A stretch of 64,000 bases of DNA from Paramacrobiotus metropolitanus (taxonomy: Eukaryota; Tardigrada; Eutardigrada; Parachela; Macrobiotidae), in contig NW_026570324.1 of NCBI RefSeq assembly GCF_019649055.1, positions 682,001 through 746,000 on the forward strand. Direction: 5' to 3'. Positions within the stretch are counted from its first letter, which is position 1. The number at the start of each line of letters is the position of its first letter. The notes beneath the pieces are model-generated. The model was not told the DNA's origin. It ran no database searches and was given only the letters and a program-made list of their open reading frames with translations. Below, one piece after another: positions 1 through 10,969 of the stretch. A program made the translations under genes and the position numbers.

Positions 1-813
1 TATGAAAAATCGTAATCGATTACGAAAGCATCGATTCAATTTAAATGCTTGCTTTTAGTCGGTATATTCTGCGCAAAATGCACGCGTTCTGCTTCGAAAA
101 ATGACTAGAAATAATAAAGGTTTTATTTTAAAAGCACTGGACGTGGAATTTTTTAAGCGCTTAACAAAAACAACATTTTACAACATTATAACTTCATAAT
201 GGAAACCGGTGTCATAAATGTCGAGTACTGTAACCTTTAAAATGCCTAATTTTGTTTGCCAGGTGACACAAAACCGAAATTTTATGCCAAATATACGGGA
301 ATTTGTGATCGAATAGGCAGATATTCCATATTGCTAGCATCCCTACAGCTCATAGACGTCCTTCTCTTTCTGAAACACATACAGGCTACAGGTTAGGTTA
401 GGCACGCGACCTTGCTTGGAAGGTTCCGAACCTTTCAAGCAAGGTTCCGGTTTTAGCATACTTGTTGGAAAGTATGCTGAAATTGTGCAGCTTAGTCAAT
501 GTATGTAGTGCCTATTAGTTCTGTTTTACCGAATTTCGGCAATCCAGTACGTCGTCTTATGCTAAAAACAAATACTTTACAAGAATTCGTAACCGCGAAT
601 AGGCAGGTATTTCACGATGACATTCCTACAGTTCTTCGGCATCTCCCATACCCACCAATACAATTTTACCGTTTTTTCGTACGCTATCCACATTCCACGC
701 TTTTGGGACATTTATCCTTCTGTTGCCTGGGTATTGATAACGCCGCCTTACAGAACATAAAATTTTGCGTTTCCCATCACAGTTAAGAAGTTGTAACTTA
801 ATGAGGCCGCAAA
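1..813. other. Intergenic, no gene recognised
   Basis: AT-rich sequence without a recognisable protein or RNA gene. A 95-codon plus-strand reading frame at 499-786 has no family features and is treated as chance. The stretch contains the palindrome listed separately at 410-444. Confidence 0.5.
410..444. repeat. 35-bp near-perfect palindrome
   Basis: The left arm CCTTGCTTGGAAGGTTC is matched by the right arm GAACCTTTCAAGCAAGG with only a G/T mismatch in the arms and one unpaired centre base. It follows a GGTTAGGTTAGG run. It could be a foldback or a dimeric protein-binding site; nothing around it decides. Confidence 0.6.
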
Positions 814-905
814 CTAACGCCAGTCGTGCACCATGACGGCACCGTCGGGGTGGTAACCGGCGGTGGGGACACTCTGTGATGTCCGGGACGGTGGCGATGC
901 AGGAT
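814..905 (-). CDS. Possible terminal coding exon, unknown protein
   Basis: A GC-rich island in AT-rich surroundings. On the minus strand a pyrimidine-rich acceptor (TCTGTTCTTATAG) precedes about 30 codons ending in ...MVHDWR and a TAG stop. The base composition and the acceptor look like a real last exon, but no upstream partner exon is visible, because the LINE lies directly upstream on that strand. I recognise no family; a remnant cut off by the LINE insertion is possible. Confidence 0.25.
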
Positions 906-1228
906 CTATAAGAACAGATTTGTTGCTACGCTGCCTAAATGTCAGTTACACAACTTACACTTACACTGCCTCACAATCCGTATAAGTAGGTGCTTACGTT
1001 TACTTTCTGTAGTGCAGGACTACCTTAGTGTGCGTACGCCCATAGGTGGCTCGGAAAGCTTAGGGTTACTGAATTCGTAATTGCTAACAGGTATATTATT
1101 ATTATTATTATTATTCATCGTGGAGCAGGTAGCCCATTTCCGGCTAGGGTGACATTCTAGCTGGGATTTTAAACCTGGCCAAATAGCAAAATCGAAAAGT
1201 ACGAGTGCAGATAGACAGAAAAGACGTC

Positions 1229-1959
1229 CTAAACAAAATTGACACGGTTCAAAGCTTGCTTAAAGGCACCAACTGTATGAATATGGAACAGATCAGAAAA
1301 ATTAGAATCAACAAAAAATGTCCACAATTTATTAAGTTTCCAAGCAAAGGTCGTCTCGCCAACTTTCTTCTTCGCTACCGCCTTGATCAGGATGCGGTTT
1401 CTACTCCGAAGGTTGTACGGCTTTATACGGTCATCAAATTCCACCATCTCAGAGATGTACTGCGGCACATGGAATTTTTCCGGATGTTTGATCTTGTATA
1501 ACCATATCGCTTCCTTTTGTTTCCATCTCGTGAAGAGCGGTAAGATCCCATGTTGGTTCATGAACGATTCCGTGGGTATCTTTGCGTAGTTTGCAGCCGC
1601 TCGGACACCGTTACGATGCATCGCGGCCAATTTATCACGCAAGCGCACAGATGCCCCGCTCCACACTGTAGAGCAGTAGTCCAGATGCGACTGAACAAAG
1701 GCATAGAAAAGCGCAATGCGTTGGGATGTTGGCAGGCCGACTTTAACACGATTTAACAGTGATATACCGTACCGAACATTCTTCTGGACCTTTTAACATG
1801 GTCAGCCCAACTGAGATGTTCATCCAGTATCACTCCAAGATGTTTCACTGACTTTTCTGGAAGTAATTTATGACCGTTCAGCATTACGCTTACGTTGGTT
1901 TCGCGATTATGCGCTGAACTTATTAGTAACAAATTCGATTTTTTCTCGTTGACGAACAA
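1229..1959 (-). pseudogene. LINE C-terminal region in two further frames
   Basis: Two overlapping segments continue the LINE polyprotein: 1753-1959 (NLLLISSAHN, then KHLGVILDEHLSWADHVK, typical of the region after the RT palm) and about 1229-1790 (SHLDYCSTVWSG, then YNLRSR, typical LINE C-terminus). Each is displaced by a frame from its predecessor. The stop near 1229 is followed by a 3' UTR of about 110 bases shared with the fragment at 44784-45016. Confidence 0.8.
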
Positions 1960-2003
1960 CCGGTTGGAATTAAGCCACTCACAGACTGCCGGTAGTGCTT
2001 CAG

Positions 2004-3929
2004 TTAGATCTTTGCTGCGTCCGCTTTCGTGTTAGCAACAGCATAGCAGATGGTGTCGTCAGCAAAGCTTTCTAAATGCACGTTTGGTAGCCTCAGTTTC
2101 AGTAGGGCATTAATGTAAATTGTAAATAAAATGGGACCAAGTATAGACCCTTGCGGAACGCCTGCCCAAACATGTTCCCACGAAGAGAACTTCATGCCAT
2201 GACGTACACGTTGCGAGCGGCCGGTCAGATACGAGTAAAACCATTTTAACGCTGAAGACTTTACTCCTATATCACGGAGTGTCTCCAACAGAGTCAAATG
2301 GCACACTGACGGAAAAGCTCTTTTCAAATCAAGAAAAACAACTGCAACACACTTCTTGCTATCGACAGCCTTTTTCCATGTCTCCGTCACTTTTAACAAT
2401 AACGTTTCACATGAATGGCCGTTACGGAAACCGGATTGGTTAGGTGCAAGAATGCCTTCTTTTTTCAAAAATTTGTTCAGCTGCAGTTGGGCGCATTTTT
2501 CAAACAATTTTGACAAATTACACAAAAGTGAAATAGGACGAAATTCATCCGGTGTTGTTGGATGAACAGTTTTTGGTAAAGCGATTACTTCCGCCAATTT
2601 GAAAATTGACGGGAAGACATTTTTTTTGAAACACTGGTTTATGAGATGGGTTATGGGCTCGACCAGTATAGGGGAAATTTCCAGCAAGAGTTTATGTGGT
2701 ATACCTTTCGGTCCCGCACATTTTCTCTTACTTAAGATTTTCCCAAACATTTCAGCAACCACGTCTGGAGTAAGCTGATCAAATTCAAATGTCGCCGTAT
2801 CAGCCTCCTTCGGGATGACAGCCACGGGGTGCCGTTTACCGTGCTCCCCCATTGTAGCGAAATGTTTGTTTAAATTATTTAAATCGAAGTCCAGATTACC
2901 ATTTTCGTTGTTCTTTCCTCGCAAACGGTTAATTTCGCGCCACATTATTTTTGAATTTTGTACATTTTGTTCGAAATAGATTCGCTTAGCGTTCTTAATC
3001 TCCGTAAATAATTCTCGCTTCAAGTTCTTAAATTGTTGACAATTGCCTTGATACTCAGAGGCACTTTTCGACAACTTCTTCCGCTTGTATGCGAGATTTT
3101 TATTTTTTATCAGACGTTTAATGCGACCGTTAATCCAAGGTGCACTGCTATTCGAGGCTCTTTTCGATCGTAACGGATAGCACCTGTTAATTATTTCAGC
3201 TAAACCACCAACAAATTTTGAAACTTCATCATCGACGTCCGGATAATCAACGTAATTAACGTAATTCTTTGTAAAATCAAAAACTTGACTTTTGAAAGAC
3301 TGAAAATTAGTCGCTTTCCAATCACGAAAGTAAATCACTCTGTGCTCCGGTTGTTTGCACTGAAAAGCGGAGACCGTTTTGCACAGCATATGATCTGAAC
3401 AACTTACATCTGACGGTTGGCACGACACGTATGAATTCTTAGGACTGCACAATATTACGTCAATCTTAGTGGATGTAGTGCTTAAGGTATTATCAGATTG
3501 TCTCAAGCGATGTGCTACCCGAGTGTGTCCGATTACCTTATCTTCGAAGGAAAATTCATCTACAAAATCACTGTACAATTTGACATAGGGGCTTGAGGAA
3601 CCAGGGGAGGAATCGATGTTCAGATCCCCCATGATTATATGATCGCTGCCCGGATATTTTAACAGTACTTCCCGCAAATGATTGAACAACGCTTTGGTTT
3701 CGACAGAATTCGAATCAGGCTGACGATACACGGTCCCAATAATAATTTTGCGATGAGAAACAGTGAGTCGTAACCACAGACATTCAAATCCCTTAGAACG
3801 AAACTTCAGCTCGACACGCTCAGCCGTTATATGTTGAGGTACGTAGCATAGAATCCCACCACCGCGTGTTTTACCATGAATATCAGGTCGATCGCTACGA
3901 AATAAACAGTATCCGGGAATGGAAAACAA
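2004..3929 (-). pseudogene. LINE endonuclease-reverse transcriptase, main open segment
   Basis: The longest undisturbed segment of the LINE polyprotein, 641 codons. The first 220 or so residues are the endonuclease C-terminal half (GDLNIDSS, then CSDHM). Residues from about 400 to the end cover reverse-transcriptase blocks, with catalytic FADD close to the end. The frame stops at 2004 just after ADAAKI, while the same protein clearly continues in the next frame (LTEALPAVCEWLNSNRLF, then KHLGVILDEHLSW). Its N-terminal endonuclease part lies in another frame at 3950-4102. Treated as a broken gene. Confidence 0.88.
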
Positions 3930-4107
3930 CTGATCAGAATCCGAAGGACGGAGATGAGTTTCAGTGACAGCGAAAAACTTCGAAACATTGTCATCAATGC
4001 AAAGATAATTTGACAGTAAATCAAGCTTATGATAATTATCATAGGGCAGCCCTGGATGTTGAGATGGTGAAACTCCATAGGAGAGTTTTTTGCCGACGGC
4101 ATGTTAA

Positions 4108-5084
4108 AGGCTCAACACAGCGTTTAATGTCATATATCAGAAGAACAAGCAAAAAATTTTACGTATTCTAGTGCCAAAATGGAGCAAGAAATATGAAAAG
4201 TGAAAGCTTAAAGTAAGATTAATAAGCACTGGCTGGTCGGATCTAAATTAATCCGCCAGCCAGCCAGCCAGCAAAAATGGACAAATGTAATGCGCCGTTA
4301 CAGCGCTCCCGCTTTATATACAACCCGGCAAGGGAAGCGGGCGCTGGTCAGACAGTGTGGGAGTAACCGTCCCTCTTCGACCAATAATAGATAGATTCCC
4401 CGGGAATCTATTCTATTATTGTGGTCAAGGTACTGCGCAACAAATTCGGAGTTTATTCAGGGCAAATCGTACCAAACAATTCGTATACGTTACATTACAA
4501 AGTAACATGTGCCGTAATTACAAGCGATTGCAAAAATAGTGCAATTGCGATAATTATTACCTCAGAGGTAGGCTAACAAAATCTTAAAGGTTACCAGAAC
4601 CTAAGATTAACAAATCCTTATCGACTTCGGAATCCCCTGAACGGGGTTAAACAGATGATGCATGCAGTCTTTCGATGTTGGCCTTTTTCGCGGCTATTAA
4701 ACGCAGCACAAATGCGCGGAATAACTTTTTTTTCTCGTTGTGCTATAATATCATATTGTTTGCTTGTGTGTGGCCAGCAAGACACCGGAGTGAGGCATGC
4801 AGTCTAACGCGGAAAACCACTACTGCAGCTGCAGTCATCAGCGACGCAGATCTTAGCCGTAAGGCGCAGCTTAAAAAAATTAAATTATCCTTGCACATTA
4901 GTTCTGTTTTAAACGTTTATAATTTATAATTTCGTTTTTCAGAACTAAAATATAGTTATCTATCCGAACATTAATTAAATAATAATACTACGAAATAATA
5001 CGTGATAACAAATTCAGCTAAGATAAATATGTGGTCGACCTCATAGAAACTAAAAAAGTCTGTTCGAGACTAAAAGTTTTGCAG
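4108..5084. other. Spacer with foldback sequences and a TATA-like motif
   Basis: No protein gene seen. It contains a short CAGC repeat at about 4249-4272, a TTTATATA motif at 4313-4320 flanked by an imperfect inverted repeat (AGCGC...CCGCTT at about 4301-4313 against AAGCGGGCGCT at about 4335-4345), the long palindrome at 4379-4426, and a smaller inverted repeat at about 4581-4611 (AATCTTAAAGGTT / AACCTAAGATT). The LINE 5' end may reach into the left part. Confidence 0.5.
4379..4426. repeat. 48-bp palindrome (foldback)
   Basis: GACCAATAATAGATAGATTC is mirrored by a right arm ending TCTATTATTGTGGTC around a CCCGGG centre, with only small interruptions. It lies 60 bases downstream of a TATA-like box. 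Short foldback elements and cruciform-forming promoter sequences look like this. Confidence 0.65.
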
Positions 5085-5596
5085 CTTGTGCTTCTACAAA
5101 CCACAGAATTTCAACGTGAATTACGCAAATAGAAAACGAAATATTTTAGTGGATGATATCATCCAGCAGTCTGTGGGTACCCGCGAAGATGACAGAATCA
5201 TACTGAAATTTCCTGAAAAATATCAGAGATCTGCCAGCAAGAGTTCTGCAACGGAAGAGCATGTTTATCGACCAAGAATTGGCTCAAATCTAATTCTAAC
5301 TTGCGAAGCGTCCACAGGCAGTGCAAAGGACATCTCTTGGACCCATCAAAGCATATCCATATTCGATAAAGGCCGACGCCTCGTGGATGACGGAACCAAT
5401 AATCAGTTTTATAACGCCACCCACTGGGGCCGAGTGGCGATTTTAGGTACAGATAAGTACTTATTATTTTTGTTATATTGATGCATATTTACTGTACACA
5501 TATCCTGTATCATACTGATATTTTTTTCTAGGTATTCTAAACATATCTCTACCATCAGGCGGCGAAGTCATCTGTGTGCCACGTTTCCGCTTGTGA
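5085..5596 (+). CDS. Ig-domain protein, two exons (partial)
   Basis: Exon 5085-5446 follows an acceptor TTTTGCAG and ends at a donor TTTTAG|GTACAG; exon 5532-5596 follows TTTTTTTCTAG. Joined in phase 1 they give an immunoglobulin fold: B-strand LILTCEAS, C-strand ISWTH, and E/F strands LNISLPSGGEVICV with the second cysteine. The spacing Cys-Trp-Cys fits an Ig set. The second exon either ends at the TGA at 5594 or splices on at the donor-like TT|GTGAGG at 5592. Upstream exons with a signal peptide were not found. Likely a secreted or surface adhesion/receptor protein; family not identifiable. Confidence 0.6.
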
Positions 5597-5936
5597 GGAT
5601 TTTTTCTGGCTTGCTCATGTGCCGCAGGTGGTGGTATTTGTTACTCATAAAATGTTATCAGTGTACTTAATGCTGCAATTAACACCGCAAGAAATACGCC
5701 GTAGGTGCTTAATGCTTATACCTTTAAGGGGTCACACTATAAGCAGTTACAAAGCCAGATAATCTTACATCACGTGGTGACCTTTTACGGATCACATTAT
5801 AACCATTAAGGCCCGGATAACCGTTGATTAGCCATGAGCGTTTAGGCCTTGATGACCATTCTGAAGGCACCGTTGTAAATATAATTAAAACGGAGGCTTC
5901 GTTGACCGTTAACTGCGGCGATCTCTCGTCACTCAC

Positions 5937-6212
5937 AGGTGCGCTTGTAGTCGGAATTGTTGTAATTGTTTGTCCACCGCTGAAAGCGGCCCATGCTGAC
6001 TTCGCAGTATTTGCTGGCACAGGCAAGCGGTAATACTGCTACCCACGCTTCTGTTGGGTAGCTGGCTGTACAAGCAGTCGTAATTCAAGCCGGCGACGTT
6101 CAGGTCGTCATCGTGCTCGTACCAACAGGTCGAGCACATGGACCACGTGGACGCGTTGTTGACGTCGAAGGGATCCGACACCGTTACCGGAAGGGATGCA
6201 GTGTATTTATTT
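5937..6212 (-). CDS. Ly6/uPAR-like cysteine-rich exon with an apparent frame break
   Basis: Minus-strand exon between an acceptor (AATTACAG, ending at 6213) and a strong donor ACCT|GTGAGT at 5937. The first part reads WSMCSTCWYEHDDDLNVAG, the second, in the +1 frame from about 6050, LACASKYCEVSMGRFQRW and ends DYKRTC. Together the cysteine spacing (CxxC...C...C....C...C) and the KYC/RTC pieces resemble the small three-finger Ly6 fold of secreted or GPI-anchored surface proteins. One extra base near 6050 would explain the break: either a sequence error or a decaying gene. Signal-peptide and C-terminal exons were not found. Confidence 0.45.
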
Positions 6213-7327
6213 CTGTAATTGTATGACTCGTCGCATTATTCCAGATATTATGCTTGAAATTTTCCAATTAATCCCACTATCACTGTTAAAAAATTAAAAC
6301 AAATTAAAATGCAAATAAATTCAAAAATTCTTTTTACAAAACAGTCAAGATATTTGACATTTGTGTGCCGGCAACATGCCCGGTCTGCCCCTGTCCGACC
6401 ACAGATGTGTTGAAATTTTTGGAATTTTGAAATTATGTCTGGCGCGTGCGAGGAATCTTCAGTAACACAGTACAGACTTAGTTCAGTAAGACAGTACAGA
6501 CTCTGTATACTAACTTATGACACTGCTTTACGCAAGAGAAATTTCAAATCTATCGTACCAATTTTAACCGAATGAAACTGGTGTTACCGTACAAGAGGTA
6601 CAGCTACTGTGTTTAAAAACAAAAACAACGTTACTACCTCTGCCCTCACTGGTCGTTGACAACGAGTAAAAACCAGTGACAGAAACTGGTCTAACTGGTT
6701 GCCATTTCCCAGTGATTTACGGCATCGATGTTTTTCAAATTGTTTTTATGTAACCTTTTGTACATGTACTGCTGGACGCTGGATATTGTACTAAGAAGTG
6801 CGTAGGTATCCCCACGTTTGTACGGAAAAGAAGAATAAGACGGAAGCCGGTCCACCACTGATTTTAAACGGGCAAGATTTGCCAATCCATCAGCATGCGA
6901 AATATTTCGGCGTCGAAGTGGATCAGCTTTTGAAGTGAGTTAATGGTTTTCGTATGTCAAACACAACATCCATTTTGCCATACAGGAACGACAAACTTAA
7001 AAGCGATGAGGCTCAAAACTTGGTTTGATAAAATTACCGATGGCGGTACAAAGAACAAGCACTTAAGGAATATTATGTCTTCGATTGAGGTACCTACTCT
7101 GTACTGAGAAAAATTACCGGTCATTGCTTACAGCTATCGAATATTGTGCAACGTTTACGTAAGAATATTGTGCAACGTTCCTCAGTGTTTTGAAACGCCA
7201 TAATCTTTTGTATATTTCCCTAAGGTTTATGTTTACATACATACGAACCCGACTTGCGAGTGCCTCAAGCGTTTGTCTGTTCCGAAAATAAACTAAACAG
7301 AAAAAAGTTAAGCTAAAGGTCAACCGC
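6213..7327. other. Spacer; one weak minus-strand ORF
   Basis: Mostly AT-rich without recognised genes. A minus-strand frame at 6691-6885, open further upstream to about 6930, reads HADGLANLARLKSVVDRLP. Its beginning recalls the ADxLANLA segment at the end of some retroelement RNase H domains, but it is too short to assign. Confidence 0.35.
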
Positions 7328-7676
7328 TTAATGCGTCTTGCGCGTCGGCGGAGGCGCCGGCGTGGCAGCCGCCGCGGGATCCGCTGGCGGAGGTTGTGCT
7401 GATGATGCAGCGGGGGGAGGTGCAGCGCCGGTTGCCGGGTAACTGTACGCCGCATAACCGTACGTCGGATAGGTCACGGTGGCCGGCTGGCCGACGGGGT
7501 AGGTGGGCGCTCCCGACGTCACCGCGCCCTGCACCGTGCCGTGGTATTTGCGCCGGTAGCAGACGATAGCCAGGATAATCAGCGGGATGAATATGAAAAT
7601 TGCCAGCACGATGATGAGGGTGATCCATCCGGCCACCAACATCCCGCCCCCCTCGTCCATCGATCGTCCTACAGAT
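7328..7676 (-). CDS. Single-pass membrane protein, Pro/Tyr-rich tail (last exon)
   Basis: GC-rich minus-strand exon. A hydrophobic segment (MLVAGWITLIIVLAIFIFIP and following) forms one transmembrane helix; it is followed at once by CYRRKYHG and a cytoplasmic tail rich in Pro, Tyr, Ala (PTYP, YPTYGYAAYSYP, APPPTRKTH) and a TAA stop. An acceptor GTACAG at 7677 and a second, CTGTAG, at 7669 indicate an upstream exon, expected to encode the extracellular part. The layout is that of Shisa, CYYR1 or VOPP1/WBP1-like adaptors, which use tail tyrosine/proline motifs to bind WW-domain proteins. Starting at the internal Met (7660) would give a tail-only form. No upstream exon was identified. Confidence 0.55.
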
Positions 7677-7757
7677 CTGTACAATGCAGATACAAATAAG
7701 TACTAGTAAAGAAAATAATTATTATCAATAGATTCATGTATCCTTACGTCCTAATTT

Positions 7758-8070
7758 TTTGGAAATTATCTCCTAAATCAAGAATCATTTTTTCAATAAG
7801 TTGAGAATTTTATAAAATAGAGCATCGCACAAAGGTTCCTACCTTTATCATTAAAAAAATCTGAAGTTTTGGAGGAGATCTAAAAATTTTTTTAGAAGTT
7901 GTAGTACTTAAAGATAGCTAGTACTTAAAGGTTGTTAGGTTTGGAAATTATCTCCTAAATCAACATTGAGTTTTCCGCTAAGGTGTTTATTTTATAAAAG
8001 AAAGCATCTTCCAAAGCTTCCTACCTGCAGCTTGGGAAAAAATTTTGGTTTCCGGAACGTTTTCAAAAAC
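7758..8070. repeat. Diverged direct repeat, about 188-bp period
   Basis: Both copies start with GGAAATTATCTCCTAAATCA (about 7759 and 7947) and continue with matching blocks: TTTTATAAAA, AGCATC.....CAAAG, TTCCTACCT. A smaller duplication, AGTACTTAAAG, lies between them. Confidence 0.6.
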
Positions 8071-8360
8071 CCCTTCAAACTTTCTGTACTTGCGTTTAAA
8101 GTTCATAGAAATTTCCAGTAAATTCTGGAAACGTCTCGAATGAGCAAATACAAGTTTCGCAACTTAGCAACCTCAACAATAGTTACTCGTACTTAAAATT
8201 GTCAATTACAGTAAGTACATCAAACCTACTGATTTATTTTTTTAAATTCTGGAAACCTTAAGTTGTTTAAATCCGTTCGGATACCTCCGAATAACTAGAA
8301 ATTTTTCCAAATTTGGCTCCAAAGCTTTCACATTTCCAGAATTTCTAAATATTTCAACTC

Positions 8361-8379
8361 GGCCCCGCTGCGCGGGGCC
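8361..8379. repeat. GC-only hairpin in AT-rich DNA
   Basis: GGCCCCGC-TGC-GCGGGGCC, a perfect 8-bp stem. It is followed 7 bases later by CTGA, which would satisfy a Helitron 3' end (hairpin then CTRR), but no 5' end or helicase was found. Confidence 0.5.
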
Positions 8380-8560
8380 GTTACCTCTGATTTTTCGAGC
8401 CTCCAAAGTTTCGAAATTACGTACAAAAATATCTAGAAATCTGTGTACCTTATTATCTCACAGTCTAAAGTGTCTATTGTATATCAACTTATAAAATATG
8501 TAAAAGCCGGCCTGCGGCCCGCTTACCGTATTCACTCACGTAGCAAAGTTCTGTTATATA

Positions 8561-8696
8561 GTTGGTAGCTTGGGCTTTCAGTTCTTCACTAACCTACTCT
8601 GTACGTTCCTCTGTAATACTGGTGTGAGCTTGGGTTTTCATTAACCTACGTTGCTCTGTAATACTTGTGGTAGCTGCATGGGGATTCACTAACCTC
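8561..8696. repeat. Three-unit degenerate tandem repeat
   Basis: Blocks (G)TAGCTTGGG..TTTCA, CACTAACCTAC and CTCTGTAATACT recur three times with losses. No coding sense in any frame. Confidence 0.55.
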
Positions 8697-9224
8697 TAAA
8701 TCTAATTAATATGTATTCATATCAATTTATTAAAAACTGAAGGGTGAAGGGCTCACTGAATGGCAGAAAATCTACAATTATTTGCTAAAGATGCAGCCTG
8801 CGAGGTCACCTCGAACAGCTGTTAATTAAATTTTTCGCACAATTGTTTCCATTAATTCTGTGCATATCAGCTGAATGGTTTTTATGGGCATCGTGTAAAT
8901 GATCCCATTCCATCCATTTTATCACCGTTTAAATGTTACTTTTCGTACAAAACAAAACAAGTTTTGAGTGGGCTAGATCGGCAGTATAAAGTTCATTAAA
9001 AACGTGAAAAAGACAAACAAAAAGAAAAATTACGGAGGTTTTCACTGTTTTTATAAAACTGGTCGAATTTAACCGGAAAGCTTGAAGCTGTCCGCATTTC
9101 TACATGTTTAAAATCATTTCGCAGCTGGCCTCGCTGGGGTTTTACGTTTGAAATATTTCTTAAATTCTATTTTATTGCTGTACGAATTATATTTTGTAAT
9201 TTCTTCCATACCTCGAACACAACT

Positions 9225-9244
9225 GGTCGCGCGCTAGCGCGACC
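9225..9244. repeat. GC palindrome
   Basis: GGTCGCGC-GCTA-GCGCGACC, a perfect 8-bp stem with a 4-base loop, the second such island in this AT-rich spacer. Confidence 0.5.
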
Positions 9245-10243
9245 GACACTTGTAAATTATTAACAGTATGTTTATTTTGAATGGCATAGAAATTGGGTAA
9301 GTACTTTATTAGCAATTTTCTCATTACTGTTACAGTAGTATTATTAATATTAATACAGTACAGTTAGATTAATGCAGTGGGATAATTCTGAGGTTTGTTT
9401 TATTTTATGAACTGAATTTATTTATTGAATTTATTTATTGTGTAAGCCGAGGCACCGTTTACAAATTACAACTGCAAGCAGCAGCTGCATCAAAATCGAT
9501 TAACATACGTCAAGAAAAGTGCATAAGAAACTCAGATGCTGTTAGTTAAAAGTATTAACACGCATCCATGGAATGAGATTTGTAATGGCAGGATTAATAT
9601 GTATTATGTACGTATAGTACTTACTGTATTTTTATTTATTTTGTAGTTAGATTTGTGTTAGGAGAGCGTGCGAAAACATAGCTGATGCCTGATGGAACAA
9701 AATTATTACTATTTTTCCAATAAAGCATTTGCTATTGCAACTGCAAAAATCTTCTTTATGCGGAGCAACCTTGCAGTTTTCATGCAAAAATAAAAAAGAA
9801 TAGGGGAGTGCAACGAACCCTGGACTGGATCACCGGAGGGCTAATGTGGCAAACAAAAAATCTGGATCAGGCGGAAATGGTCTAAAAGCAGCAGACGTGC
9901 GATGAAAACAGCTATCACCCTTGTTGTCAATGCTGCACACCCATCTTCTCCATTCTTTCAATGCAATAACTCAGTACATAATCTAAAAATTAATCTGGAG
10001 TACAACAAAAAATTTGTGTAGCTGTTAAATATATTGCTATTACAATTATACAGTATAACCAGTCAGACGGGAATATTACGCAACATTCTACGGGTTCTTC
10101 GTCAATAATATCTTGAAAATCATTATGTATGAAAAATATTGCTGAAGTCAACAACACTTGCTTAATTAATGATGATTCGAATTTACAGCTTCACTGCACG
10201 GATTGCTGTTCACAGCGTGCAGCGAGGTATAGGGCGTAGCGAT

Positions 10244-10304
10244 CACGTGACGTCACGTACGGGTAACACAGATGCGCAATGACGTTCGCGGTAGCTAAAG
10301 GTCA
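10244..10304 (+). promoter_or_regulatory. E-box/CRE composite and nuclear-receptor half-site
   Basis: CACGTG at 10244-10249 overlaps a perfect CRE, TGACGTCA, at 10248-10255. TAAAGGTCA at 10296-10304 is an extended nuclear-receptor half-site. Three more half-sites in reverse (TGACCTT) occur at about 10743, 10831 and 10896. All lie upstream of the GPCR start. The motifs are seen; regulation is inferred. Confidence 0.35.
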
Positions 10305-10969
10305 CCGCTCAAGTGGCCGCACTTCAGCGCGCGGTATATGCGCCGCGGGAGTAATTAGACGGAATGCCAGACGGAGCTCTGATGTACCAGGGCAGCGATC
10401 CATGGGATGTAAACACTCTACGATCCATGTCGTACATATTGCAAATTAGGCCAGTCTCGTCCGTTGATTAACATCCGGTGGAAGAGCGAAACACGGGCCA
10501 GTGCTAATATGGAGAAATCAGGCTTATATCGGCACCTGCGCGTGCTTCCGGTAAACATCTTTCACTACCGAAAACCACCGGGAATCTGTTGAAAATTTAA
10601 ACAGAAATATTCGGTATAAAAGTTGAAAACAGACATCAGTTTAACAGGAGCTATTTGTGCGACCTTATGCACATATCGCGCGTTAACCTGGAAGGTTTTT
10701 ACATTCGATGGAATATTATTATGAGTTGGCTGTTTAAATTAGTGACCTTTAATGTTTAATCAGTAGTTTTTGTTTTAACGGTTCATTTTTAAAATTAACT
10801 GCGCTCAACGTGTAGGCTTATATCAGAAGTGACCTTTAATGGTATTTACCTTTAGCAGTATATTTTTTTCATAAAATTATGGTTTATGTAAGGAGTGACC
10901 TTAACTGGGATTTGCTTTTAACGGGTATATTTTAAAAACTGGTTCAATATTTTTTAAAATAACAGTAGT

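Larger units (their letters stand above)
1094..4107 (-). mobile_element. Non-LTR retrotransposon (LINE), frameshifted copy
   Basis: On the minus strand the element reads apurinic-type endonuclease, reverse transcriptase, a C-terminal region and a short 3' UTR, and ends in a (TAA)n tail at 1094-1117. Endonuclease motifs visible are HLNIQG near 4055, AVTETHL near 3955, GDLNIDSS near 3630 and SDHM near 3390. Reverse-transcriptase motifs are RPISLL, FLDLKRAFPS, GVPQGSILGP and FADD near 2070. Coding potential is continuous but moves between frames near 4045, 2010 and 1790, so this copy cannot make an intact product as written. All three breaks have the same sign, as if one base were missing each time. 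The TAA tail resembles I/Jockey-type LINEs. The 5' boundary is not resolved and no target-site duplication could be assigned. Confidence 0.9.
7677..10969. other. AT-rich intergenic region with diverged repeats
   Basis: No coding sequence recognised. It holds a direct repeat (7758-8070), a three-unit tandem repeat (8561-8696), GC palindromes at 8361-8379 and 9225-9244 (and a weaker one at 8509-8525), and a compact GC-rich stretch at about 10200-10400 that probably belongs to the promoter of the GPCR. Confidence 0.5.
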
